Shown here: piece after piece, positions 16,245 through 22,702 of the stretch
Position numbering within the stretch: the first letter of the stretch is position 1
Layout of the letters: every line of letters begins with the position of its first letter
From: JBMTVN01 sp046047235
GTDB taxonomy: Bacteria > Verrucomicrobiota > Verrucomicrobiia > Limisphaerales > JAHDYP01
NCBI GenBank assembly: GCA_046047235.1
Contig: JBJOII010000063.1
Location: 1-23,640, forward strand
Length of the DNA: 23,640 bases
Direction of reading: 5' to 3'
Translations under genes and position numbers: made by a program
The notes under the pieces: model-generated
Told to the model about the DNA's origin: nothing
Seen by the model: only the letters and a program-made list of their open reading frames with translations
Database searches by the model: none

Positions 16245-17012
16245 TCAATCCTCGCAGGACTGGCTCCTATCGGTGAGATGCTTGTCCAATCTCTCCAATC
16301 GCAATTCGATCTGCGCGAGCCTCTCGGCGACGCTGCCATGATCTCCTTCTGGTTTCTGCTCAGGGCTGCCCATTAAGGTTGAAGCCAGAGAGCCGCTCAA
16401 AAGCCCGTAAATCCCAACCCCGGCTACCATAAGCACGATGGCGATGATCCGGCCCTCCATGGTTTTAGGGGTGAGATCCCCATACCCAACGGTCGTGATG
16501 GTTACAGTACTCCACCAAATAGCATCCGATGCGTCTTCAATGCCTGACCCGGAACCCGCTTCGGAGACCAGGATCGCTACCGATGCGAATGAGACCAGTG
16601 TGAATGCGATCGTCGCTACGGCGATGATCCCTCCTTGCAAGCGGTTCTTGAAAACGAGTTCTGCGACCCTGTGGACGCTCCTAATCCCTCTCAAGAGCCT
16701 AATTATTCTTAGCACCCTAACCACTCGTGCCCACCGCAGGGAATCCAGATGCGGAATACTGGCAATAAGGTCGATCCAGCCCCACTTCATGAACGCAACT
16801 TTCGACTCCGCTTTCGCGAACCTCCAAACGAAGTCTCCCAAAAACACCACGCACACTATAAAATCAACACCGCGAACAATCTTGACCGCTTCTGGGGGCA
16901 ACTCCAGAAAGGTATCGCTGATGATTCCAGCCAACACCAAGATCGTTAATACCAGAATTACGATCTGAAATGGCCCGAGTCCGGAGAGGCTTACTTGTTG
17001 TCGAAGGTTCAT
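16245..17012 (-). CDS. Voltage-gated-type potassium channel (ion transport protein)
   Basis: 255 residues, inner membrane. Six membrane segments fit: S1 about 15-33, S2 about 45-65, S3 around 76-88, S4 with regularly spaced Arg (RWARVVRVLRIIRLLRGIR), S5 about 127-150, pore and S6. The selectivity filter is TTVGYGD with V175-G176-Y177-G178-D179, the potassium signature. A short cytosolic C-terminal helix with leucine heptads (VAERLAQIELRLERLDKHL) likely makes a tetramerising coiled coil; no cyclic-nucleotide or RCK domain is present. Length fits compact bacterial Kv-like channels. The start ATG at 17012 has no Shine-Dalgarno. First of four minus-strand genes in the island; the next starts 30 bp downstream. 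Function as a tetrameric potassium channel is well supported, its gating role here is unknown. Confidence 0.92.
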   Translation of the reverse strand: MNLRQQVSLSGLGPFQIVILVLTILVLAGIISDTFLELPPEAVKIVRGVDFIVCVVFLGDFVWRFAKAESKVAFMKWGWIDLIASIPHLDSLRWARVVRVLRIIRLLRGIRSVHRVAELVFKNRLQGGIIAVATIAFTLVSFASVAILVSEAGSGSGIEDASDAIWWSTVTITTVGYGDLTPKTMEGRIIAIVLMVAGVGIYGLLSGSLASTLMGSPEQKPEGDHGSVAERLAQIELRLERLDKHLTDRSQSCED

Positions 17013-17443
17013 ATTGGAGCCCGATTTTGTCTTGAGTCTTCACCACTGCCTCAGTGAATTGTGGGGCATCCCCAAAAGATTCGCATTCCGACTTCCATAC
17101 TCCTGCTGTTCATCATGATCTAGCCTTTCCTTCCACTGATCTCCGGTAATGGCGCGGTGGTATGGATCATCCATGGCCTTCTGCCGTTGACGCCGGGCAA
17201 AGAGAATCCCGGGCCAGATGGTGCCTGGTCATCGCTATCGCCGTCGTCAAGGTCCCCTGCTTGGTTCATGTCCTGGTTGACTGGCCTGAACGATGATCGC
17301 CACGCAAGAGACGAGCTGGTGCAAGCGCGAGGGCGGCATGGCCTGAATCTTATCCCACACGCTGGCATCAGGCGTTCCAATGATCGCTTTCCTGTCGGCT
17401 TGTGTTCCGCAACAGGGGCTGGTGTCATCGCGATAGACCTTTC
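17013..17443. other. Spacer between divergent channel and SIMPL genes, no supported gene
   Basis: These 431 bp carry overlapping open frames on both strands but none has a recognisable protein, and the composition is balanced. Promoters for both neighbours must lie here; I cannot pick one with confidence. Confidence 0.5.
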
Positions 17444-18172
17444 ATGAAATCGATCCTCCGCTCGCCGCTGTTTGGTATTTTTGCAGGACTCGCGCTGGCC
17501 ACTGCCCTGGTAGTCTCAACGCATTTGGTCAGCCGGACCTGGCTTTCGATCTCCAGTGCCAATGTGATCACGGTAACCGGAGGGGCCCAGAAGAGTGTGA
17601 TATCCGATCTGGCAGTGTGGAGGGGCTCCTTCTCCGTGGAAGACAGCGAGCTGCTGGAAGCACAGAAGCGGCTCAAGGAGCATCGCCTGAAAGTGGAGAC
17701 ATTTTTGAATGCGCGCCAGATCTCGCCCTTTGTCATCCAACCCATCCAGATCGAAGAGATCCGCAACCAGGAAAGAAATCAGGAGAACCGGGTCGTGGCC
17801 TACCGCCTGCGCCAAACCGTAGAGATCCAATCTACCGAGGTAGTAAAGTTGAGTGCTCTCGGCACCGAAGCGGCAGAACTCGTGGAACAGGGCGTAGCGT
17901 TCGTTCCACAATCGCCCGAGTTCATCTACACCAAAATCGGCGAGGCGAAACTGGAACTGCTGGCGGAAGCCACAGCCGACGCCAGGGCCAGAGCCCAACA
18001 GATGGCCCTGCAAGGCGGCCGCAAAATCAAACAGCTGCGGTCCGCCAAAATGGGCGTGTTCCAAATCACACCCCCACACTCAACTGAAACCAGCTGGGAC
18101 GGAATCAACGATCGAACAACCGTCGAGAAATCAGTCCGCGCCACGGTCAATGCCACTTTCCTCCTCGAATAG
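17444..18172 (+). CDS. SIMPL domain (DUF541) protein, membrane-anchored or exported
   Basis: 242 residues from the ATG at 17444. An N-terminal hydrophobic segment (about 8-28, LFGIFAGLALATALVVSTHL) acts as anchor or signal peptide, then the SIMPL/DUF541 domain: ITVTGGAQKSVISDLAVWRGSF, an alternating helix (LLEAQKRLKEHRLKVETFL), YRLRQTVEIQSTEVVKLSAL and the late segment with AKLELLAEATADARARAQQMA and the final RATVNATFLLE strand. The family forms beta-alpha oligomers in the periplasm and has been tied to stress resistance, but no enzymatic role is established. It diverges from the potassium channel gene and converges on the beta-helix gene. A longer frame from 17402 would put charged residues before the hydrophobic segment, so I keep the ATG. 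Confidence 0.88.
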   Translation: MKSILRSPLFGIFAGLALATALVVSTHLVSRTWLSISSANVITVTGGAQKSVISDLAVWRGSFSVEDSELLEAQKRLKEHRLKVETFLNARQISPFVIQPIQIEEIRNQERNQENRVVAYRLRQTVEIQSTEVVKLSALGTEAAELVEQGVAFVPQSPEFIYTKIGEAKLELLAEATADARARAQQMALQGGRKIKQLRSAKMGVFQITPPHSTETSWDGINDRTTVEKSVRATVNATFLLE

Positions 18173-18256
18173 AAAGGTCATGGCCGGACCAGAATGCAGG
18201 TCTTTTTGCCCCTAAATATTTTTGCCAACCCACCGCCCGCACGCCCGACCGTTGAA

Positions 18257-19915
18257 TCAGTCCTCCAAACGCGACGGATTACCCGGACGACCTTTGCGCT
18301 GGTTCAACACATGGATCACATTCCCACGCCCGGTAAAGCTGAGGACATGGTGGAACCGGATTCCCTCACGTTCAGGCGCCTCGAAAGCCGAGTCGGCTGT
18401 GATATCCCTCTGAAAAAAGGCATAGGCACCCAACCCCCAGGCCTCGTGAGTCCGAACCTCGGGCGCCACCTTATAGGATGCGTAGCCGCGGGCCCCCGTT
18501 GGCGACATCCACTCGCCCTGGCTCGGCGGATCGTAGGGAAACTCCGACTGATAGAAATACGTGCGACCACCTTCCCCATTCCACAACACTTGGTATTCCT
18601 GCGTATGTTCCACGAACAACCCGTAGCAGGTGACATTGTCCCCATGGACGATCAGGCCATTCTTCACCGGATTCAGGCCCCAACCCACTCCGGGACCATG
18701 ATCCGCCCGCCACAGCCACAGATGGTCCACCACCACATCGCTGGAATGAATCGTCACAAAAGCAGCGGCCTTCCCCGGTCCCAAGCCCCCAGTCCGCGTA
18801 AAGACGTCGTGCAGTGAAGTGGGATTCTGCTCGTGTCTCGCCGAACAGCCACCTGTCCCCACCTCCAACAACGTCTCTGACTCCAACTCACCCGACTCGA
18901 TCAAAAGACTGCACACCGTCACCCCGTCCACATCCTCCACCGTGATCGCTGGCGTGCCCTTGGTCGGAATCAAGGTGGCATAGCCCATACCCATCACGAT
19001 CGTACCCGGCCGCGTCACTCGAAGGCTCGCCTCCACCGGATACAACCCCGGAGTTATGAGCAAATGCCTGCCCTGCTCCAACGCCGCATTCATCACCTCC
19101 ACACTGTCTCCCTCCCGCACAATGGCAAACTCGGACAACGGAACACGCCGTGCAGCACGCGACCAGTTCGCACCAGAAACCCGCCTCTCCAAACCCGGAA
19201 CCACCACCACATAACCCTCCGCCCCCCACGTCAAATACGGCTTCTCCCGGATCACTGGTGCCTGCTCCACCACGGTGTAAGGACGCTCCGGCCAAGCACC
19301 AGCCGGCGGATTCGGCACCCCCACATACACCATGTTCCAGTTCCCACCCTGCCAACCAGCCCACTCCGTGTTCCGCGTAAACCATTGCTGCTGCGACCCA
19401 GACGTCACCACACCATCAATCTTGCTGTCGGCCATATACCCACCACTCGACCAACCGTTGTCCCATAAGGTCATGTCTCCATGAACCCGCATGTGACGAA
19501 AAGACGTCGCCTGGGAGACTGCCCATTTAACATCCCCATCGCCCGGCGTAACCGAGAAGTTCTCCACCGCACGCCAGAAGTTGTGCGTGGCATTGCCCTG
19601 GAACCAGCGGGCGTTCACCTCCAGATCTCCCGCGACCTCCACCTCCTCGGGGCTGCCCCCCAAACCCGATACCTGCGTGTTGAAACCCACCTTCAGCTCC
19701 AATTCGTGCCTGCCGGGCTTAAGCAATATGCACGAGCGTTCCCGACCAAACTGGTTCCTCTCCTGTAAGTCGAATATCTCGTCAACCCTGGCCTGAGCCC
19801 CCGCTTCACCCGGCTCCAACACAAGCACGTTCGGACCGAAGTCAGGACTCGCCGACCAAACCGGTCGACTCGTAAACAGCCCTAAAACCAACACGGCAAC
19901 AGCAAGGGTTCTCAT
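18257..19915 (-). CDS. Exported beta-helix (pectate-lyase/GH55-like) protein of the 'adenylyl cyclase'-named actinobacterial family
   Basis: 552 residues from the ATG at 19915 (a TTG at 19936 would add MRKRCAI). A signal peptide (MRTLAVAVLVLGLFTSRPVW, cut near SA) shows export. The body carries FGPNVLVLEPG, NQFGRERSCILLKPG, VSGLGGSPEEV, NFWRAVENFSV, WAVSQATSFRHMRVHG, QQQWFTRN, REKPYLTW, LITPGLYPV, DHLWLWRADHGPGVGW, YGLFVEHTQEYQVLWNGEGG and TYFYQSEFPYDPP. From memory these match a large secreted family in Streptomyces and relatives that databases often label adenylyl cyclase or coagulation factor 5/8-like. The repeated short beta-strands and Asn/Asp turns imply two right-handed beta-helices as in GH55 or pectate lyase 3 folds. 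Activity is probably on a polysaccharide; no nucleotide cyclase motif is visible. The family match is firm, the function is not. Confidence 0.8.
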   Translation of the reverse strand: MRTLAVAVLVLGLFTSRPVWSASPDFGPNVLVLEPGEAGAQARVDEIFDLQERNQFGRERSCILLKPGRHELELKVGFNTQVSGLGGSPEEVEVAGDLEVNARWFQGNATHNFWRAVENFSVTPGDGDVKWAVSQATSFRHMRVHGDMTLWDNGWSSGGYMADSKIDGVVTSGSQQQWFTRNTEWAGWQGGNWNMVYVGVPNPPAGAWPERPYTVVEQAPVIREKPYLTWGAEGYVVVVPGLERRVSGANWSRAARRVPLSEFAIVREGDSVEVMNAALEQGRHLLITPGLYPVEASLRVTRPGTIVMGMGYATLIPTKGTPAITVEDVDGVTVCSLLIESGELESETLLEVGTGGCSARHEQNPTSLHDVFTRTGGLGPGKAAAFVTIHSSDVVVDHLWLWRADHGPGVGWGLNPVKNGLIVHGDNVTCYGLFVEHTQEYQVLWNGEGGRTYFYQSEFPYDPPSQGEWMSPTGARGYASYKVAPEVRTHEAWGLGAYAFFQRDITADSAFEAPEREGIRFHHVLSFTGRGNVIHVLNQRKGRPGNPSRLED

Positions 19916-19939
19916 GATCGCACACCGCTTCCGCAAAAA

Positions 19940-19963
19940 GGTTAAACCAACAACGGTTTAGCC
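19940..19963. promoter_or_regulatory. Inverted repeat TAAACC-N6-GGTTTA between divergent genes
   Basis: TAAACC (19943-19948) and GGTTTA (19955-19960) are perfectly symmetric around AACAAC, and the pairing extends to nine pairs with one G-T. It lies between the beta-helix gene (-) and rnhA (+). It could be an operator. Read on the minus strand it is a hairpin followed by TTTTT, so a leader terminator for the beta-helix gene is the alternative. Confidence 0.4.
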
Positions 19964-19996
19964 GGAAAATATGGCACTCCCCCCCACCAAACAAGT

Positions 19997-20557
19997 ATGC
20001 AACAGGAAGTCATGAGTAACCCCGTGGAAAGCCAGTCCCCACCAAAGTTGAAAAGCGCCAAGTCGGTCACCATCTTTACCGACGGCGCATGCAGTGGAAA
20101 TCCCGGCCCCGGTGGTTACGCAGCTGTCCTGCTCTACCAGCAGGTCAGGAAGGAAATCTCCGGCGGCTTTCGCTGGACCACCAACAACCGCATGGAACTC
20201 ATGGCCTTGGTCGAGGCCGTCCGCGCACTCAGACAACCCTGTGAACTCGCCATCCACACGGACTCCAAATACCTCCTCGGCGGATTCAGCAAAGGCTGGC
20301 TCAAAGGATGGAAAAAAAAGGGATGGAAGACCGCTTCAGGATCCCAGGTCCAAAATCGCGATCTCTGGGAAACCCTCGACAGCCTCCTCTCCATACACAA
20401 AACCAACTTCCTCTGGGTCAAGGGCCACTCCACCAATCGCGAAAACAACCGCTGCGACGAACTCGCCGTCAAAGCCGTCAAAAACCACCGCGGCGCCATC
20501 GACGCACCCTACGAACACCTGAACCCGTTCCCCTCAAAAGCACCGGCAAGAAACTAG
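19997..20557 (+). CDS. rnhA: Ribonuclease HI
   Basis: 186 residues. All four catalytic carboxylates are present: D29 in TDGACSGNPGPGGY, E67 in NNRMELMA, D89 in HTDSKYLL and D154 in NRCDELA, with the His-containing loop (KGHST, H144). The basic handle (GWLKGWKKKGWKT) is kept. The enzyme cuts RNA in RNA-DNA hybrids, clearing primers and R-loops. An in-frame ATG at 20012 is a possible alternative start; it would only trim a disordered tail of five residues. The C-terminal tail after the domain (about 30 residues) is basic and Pro-rich. A 168-bp repeat begins two bases after the stop codon. Secure call. Confidence 0.96.
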   Translation: MQQEVMSNPVESQSPPKLKSAKSVTIFTDGACSGNPGPGGYAAVLLYQQVRKEISGGFRWTTNNRMELMALVEAVRALRQPCELAIHTDSKYLLGGFSKGWLKGWKKKGWKTASGSQVQNRDLWETLDSLLSIHKTNFLWVKGHSTNRENNRCDELAVKAVKNHRGAIDAPYEHLNPFPSKAPARN

Positions 20558-20558
20558 G

Positions 20559-20726
20559 CAGAGTTTTCCTTCTTCGCCGAGGCTTCGAAGGACAGGCCGT
20601 GTTTCAAATCCGTGGTCAGAGCTCAAAAACCAGAGGCCAAAGGCCCGAAGTCACCCCCTCAGCTATTCGCGTCCATTAGCGTCCATTCGCGGTTAAGAAA
20701 AGAGCCATCCGCGTCCATCAGCGGTC
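20559..20726 (+). repeat. 168-bp repeat, copy B
   Basis: Runs from CAGAGTTTTCC to the final GCGGTC. It contains the CTTCGCCGAGGCTTCGAAGG module, a GGTCAGAGCTC word and three GCGTCCAT units. It matches the copy at 20752 without gaps and with only two base differences (20612 G/A, 20702 G/A). Confidence 0.95.
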
Positions 20727-20751
20727 AACCCCACAGACCCTCCCGGAGCTT

Positions 20752-20919
20752 CAGAGTTTTCCTTCTTCGCCGAGGCTTCGAAGGACAGGCCGTGTTTCAA
20801 ATCCATGGTCAGAGCTCAAAAACCAGAGGCCAAAGGCCCGAAGTCACCCCCTCAGCTATTCGCGTCCATTAGCGTCCATTCGCGGTTAAGAAAAAAGCCA
20901 TCCGCGTCCATCAGCGGTC
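20752..20919 (+). repeat. 168-bp repeat, copy C
   Basis: Offset by exactly 193 bp from copy B; differs at 20805 and 20895 only. It ends 8 bases before the glutamine synthetase terminator. A partial relative is at 5634. Confidence 0.95.
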
Positions 20920-20926
20920 GGAAATG

Positions 20927-20956
20927 AAAAGGCCGCCGTGAAAACACGGCGGCCTT
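20927..20956 (-). terminator. Intrinsic terminator of glutamine synthetase
   Basis: A perfect 12-bp stem, AAGGCCGCCGTG (20929-20940) with CACGGCGGCCTT (20945-20956), loop AAAA. Read on the minus strand the stem ends in TTTT and then CATTT. It lies 17 bp past the glutamine synthetase stop. The clearest terminator in the window. Confidence 0.9.
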
Positions 20957-20973
20957 CGTGGACAATCTCTAGT

Positions 20974-21990
20974 TTAGGCGGTCGGCACCTCGGCAATGGT
21001 CTGCAGAATGCGACTGCAGATCTGGTAGGGATCACCTTGGGAATTCGGACGACGATCTTCCAGGTACCCCTTCCAGCCACTGTTCTTGAAGCTGTGCGGC
21101 ACGCGGATGGATGCACCGCGGTCGGCAATACCCCACGAAAACTTGTCGATAGACTGGGTCTCGTGCAATCCGGTCAGGCGCAGGTGGTTGTCCGGACCGT
21201 AAGCCGCAATATGCTCGTCTTTATTCTTCTCGAATGCAGCCATGAGCTTCAGGAAGTATTCTTCGCCGCCCTTCTCACGCATGAACTCAGTGGAGAAGTT
21301 GCAGTGCATGCCGGAACCGTTCCAGTCACCCAGGAAGGGTTTGCAGTGCCATTCCACATCGACCTCATAACGCTCACACAGCCGCATCAGCAAGTAGCGC
21401 GCGACCCACATGTCGTCAGCGCACTTCTTGGAACCCTTGGCGAACACCTGAAACTCCCACTGCCCTTTCGCCACTTCGGCGTTGATGCCCTCGTGGTTGA
21501 TGCCGGCAGCCAGACACAGGTCCAGATGCATATCCACAATCTCGCGAGCCACGTTGCCCACGTTGGCATAACCCACACCGGTATAATACTCACCCTGCGG
21601 ATTCGGATAGCCGTCAGTCGGCCACCCCAGCGGACGCTTGTCACGGAAAAGGAAATACTCCTGCTCCAAGCCAAACCACGTGCCTTCGTCATCCTTGATG
21701 GTGGCGCGCATATTGGAAGGGTGCGGCGTGGTGCCGTCCGGCATCATGACCTCACACATGACAATGAAGGAGTCGTCGCCACGATCAACGTCCGGATACA
21801 GCGCAACCGGCTTCAGCACGCAATCCGAACTGTGCCCCTCGGCCTGACGGGTCGAGCTGCCGTCAAAACCCCACATGGGACAGTCGTCCACAGACTGGGG
21901 TGCAATGTTCGCAAGCCGGGTCTTGCCACGGAGATTCGGCACGGGGGTGTATCCGTCGAGCCAGATATATTCGAGTTTGAATTTAGCCAT
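20974..21990 (-). CDS. glnA: Glutamine synthetase, GSII (eukaryotic-like) type
   Basis: 338 residues from the ATG at 21990, within the short range of GSII-type enzymes. The beta-grasp part holds YIWLDGYTPVPNLRGKT and MWGFDGSSTRQAEGHSSDC, followed by the catalytic motifs WFGLEQEYFLF, NHEGINAEVAKGQWEFQV, DWNGSGMHCNFST, the ammonium/ATP region RLTGLHET and the late Arg-containing GIADRGASIRVP and LEDRRPNS. The enzyme makes glutamine from glutamate, ammonia and ATP in the cytosol. It lacks the adenylylation loop of GSI, so control is likely transcriptional. A longer open frame extends to 22080 but its first 30 residues are not family-like and cover a promoter element. A sigma-54-type promoter lies at 22062-22077 and a strong terminator follows the gene. 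Base use is balanced, as expected for a highly expressed gene. Confidence 0.97.
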   Translation of the reverse strand: MAKFKLEYIWLDGYTPVPNLRGKTRLANIAPQSVDDCPMWGFDGSSTRQAEGHSSDCVLKPVALYPDVDRGDDSFIVMCEVMMPDGTTPHPSNMRATIKDDEGTWFGLEQEYFLFRDKRPLGWPTDGYPNPQGEYYTGVGYANVGNVAREIVDMHLDLCLAAGINHEGINAEVAKGQWEFQVFAKGSKKCADDMWVARYLLMRLCERYEVDVEWHCKPFLGDWNGSGMHCNFSTEFMREKGGEEYFLKLMAAFEKNKDEHIAAYGPDNHLRLTGLHETQSIDKFSWGIADRGASIRVPHSFKNSGWKGYLEDRRPNSQGDPYQICSRILQTIAEVPTA

Positions 21991-22012
21991 GCTAACTAAG
22001 TAGATATCGGAG

Positions 22013-22030
22013 GTGGCTTTTTTGAGCCAC
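22013..22030 (-). promoter_or_regulatory. Hairpin in the glutamine synthetase leader
   Basis: On the minus strand GTGGCT, loop CAAAAA, AGCCAC forms a perfect 6-bp stem 22 bp upstream of the start codon, inside the expected 5' leader. It may be a leader structure or an operator; short and weak evidence on its own. Confidence 0.35.
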
Positions 22031-22061
22031 TTTGTCCGTTGTTTAGGTTGCCACGCTTTAA

Positions 22062-22077
22062 AGCAGAACCAGTGCCA
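22062..22077 (-). promoter_or_regulatory. Sigma-54-type (-24/-12) promoter of glutamine synthetase
   Basis: Read on the minus strand: TGGCAC, five bases (TGGTT), CTGCT. The invariant GG and GC are exactly 10 bases apart, and the element matches TGGCAC-N5-TTGCW at 10 of 11 fixed positions. Predicted transcription start is near 22051, giving a leader of about 60 nt. Sigma-54 control of nitrogen assimilation genes is classical, which supports the call. Confidence 0.65.
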
Positions 22078-22303
22078 CAAATCAAACCCCGATCCTCAAA
22101 CTCAGCCGCACCCCACCTTTTCCCCACAAAATGGCCCCTACGGCCTAAAATCACCCCCTACCCCCCTCAGAACCACCCACTTAAAACCTGGCGATTTTTG
22201 ATCAGAATGCAAAAAAGCCCACCCCATCCACCGCACCCTCCGCTTTGACATCCACCCCGCGCTCCCGATACCCTTCCATCACAAGCTCCATACCCCCAGC
22301 CCC

Positions 22304-22702
22304 ATGCTCACGGTCAAAGATACAAAACGCGCCACGGTCCGCCTCCTCTTCGATGGCCGCGTCGTGAAACAATACCACGGCAAAGAAGCCCAGCAACGCT
22401 TCGACCAAGAGGTGAAAGTCCTCCGCTACCTCAAACGCAAAGGATGTAAGTTCGTCCCCGAACTCCTCGAAGCCCAACCCGACCAACTCAAGATTATCAC
22501 CACCTCCTGCGGCGTCCGCGTCGAACAAATCAGCCCCGAACGCGTCAAACAGGTCTTCGCCGAACTGGAACAATACGGCGTCCGTCACGACGACGCCGAA
22601 GCCCGCAATATCACCTACCGACACGCCGATGGTCGCTTCTGCGTGATCGATTTCGAATTCGCCACCATCCTCGAGGACGAAAGCCCCAAAGCCACAACAT
22701 GA
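22304..22702 (+). CDS. Minimal protein-kinase-fold protein, coupled to a PP2C phosphatase
   Basis: 132 residues. It keeps the ordered landmarks of the protein-kinase-like fold: K22 in VVKQYH (VAIK-type Lys), E36 in QEVKVL (helix C), HDDAEARN at 95-102 with D97 and N102 in HxDxxxxN spacing, and DFE at 116-118 in place of DFG. A glycine loop is not visible, and the whole activation and substrate lobe after DFE is missing, so it is about half the size of a normal kinase. RIO-like or lipopolysaccharide-kinase-like small enzymes are the nearest idea; an inactive adaptor is possible. The stop overlaps the next start by four bases (ATGA at 22699-22702), so translation is probably coupled to the phosphatase. 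ATG start without Shine-Dalgarno; 313 bp to the divergent glutamine synthetase start. Confidence 0.75.
   Translation: MLTVKDTKRATVRLLFDGRVVKQYHGKEAQQRFDQEVKVLRYLKRKGCKFVPELLEAQPDQLKIITTSCGVRVEQISPERVKQVFAELEQYGVRHDDAEARNITYRHADGRFCVIDFEFATILEDESPKATT

Larger units (their letters stand above)
20558..20926. other. Repeat spacer between rnhA and glutamine synthetase
   Basis: This 369-bp stretch consists almost entirely of two copies of one 168-bp repeat (listed separately) with 25 bp between them. No gene is present; the open frames across it arise from the repeat. Confidence 0.8.

Noticed and set aside
17120..17447. Overlapping open frames in the channel/SIMPL spacer
   Set aside because: No recognisable domain or signal, and both strands are open over the same bases.
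13547..18172. Integrative element with att sites at the tRNA
   Set aside because: I looked for a second copy of the tRNA 3' end and for a recombinase gene and found neither, so I describe only a compositional island.
21991..22080. N-terminal extension of glutamine synthetase to 22080
   Set aside because: The extra 30 residues are not family-like and the frame runs through the sigma-54-type element; MAKFKLEYIWLDGY is the natural start.
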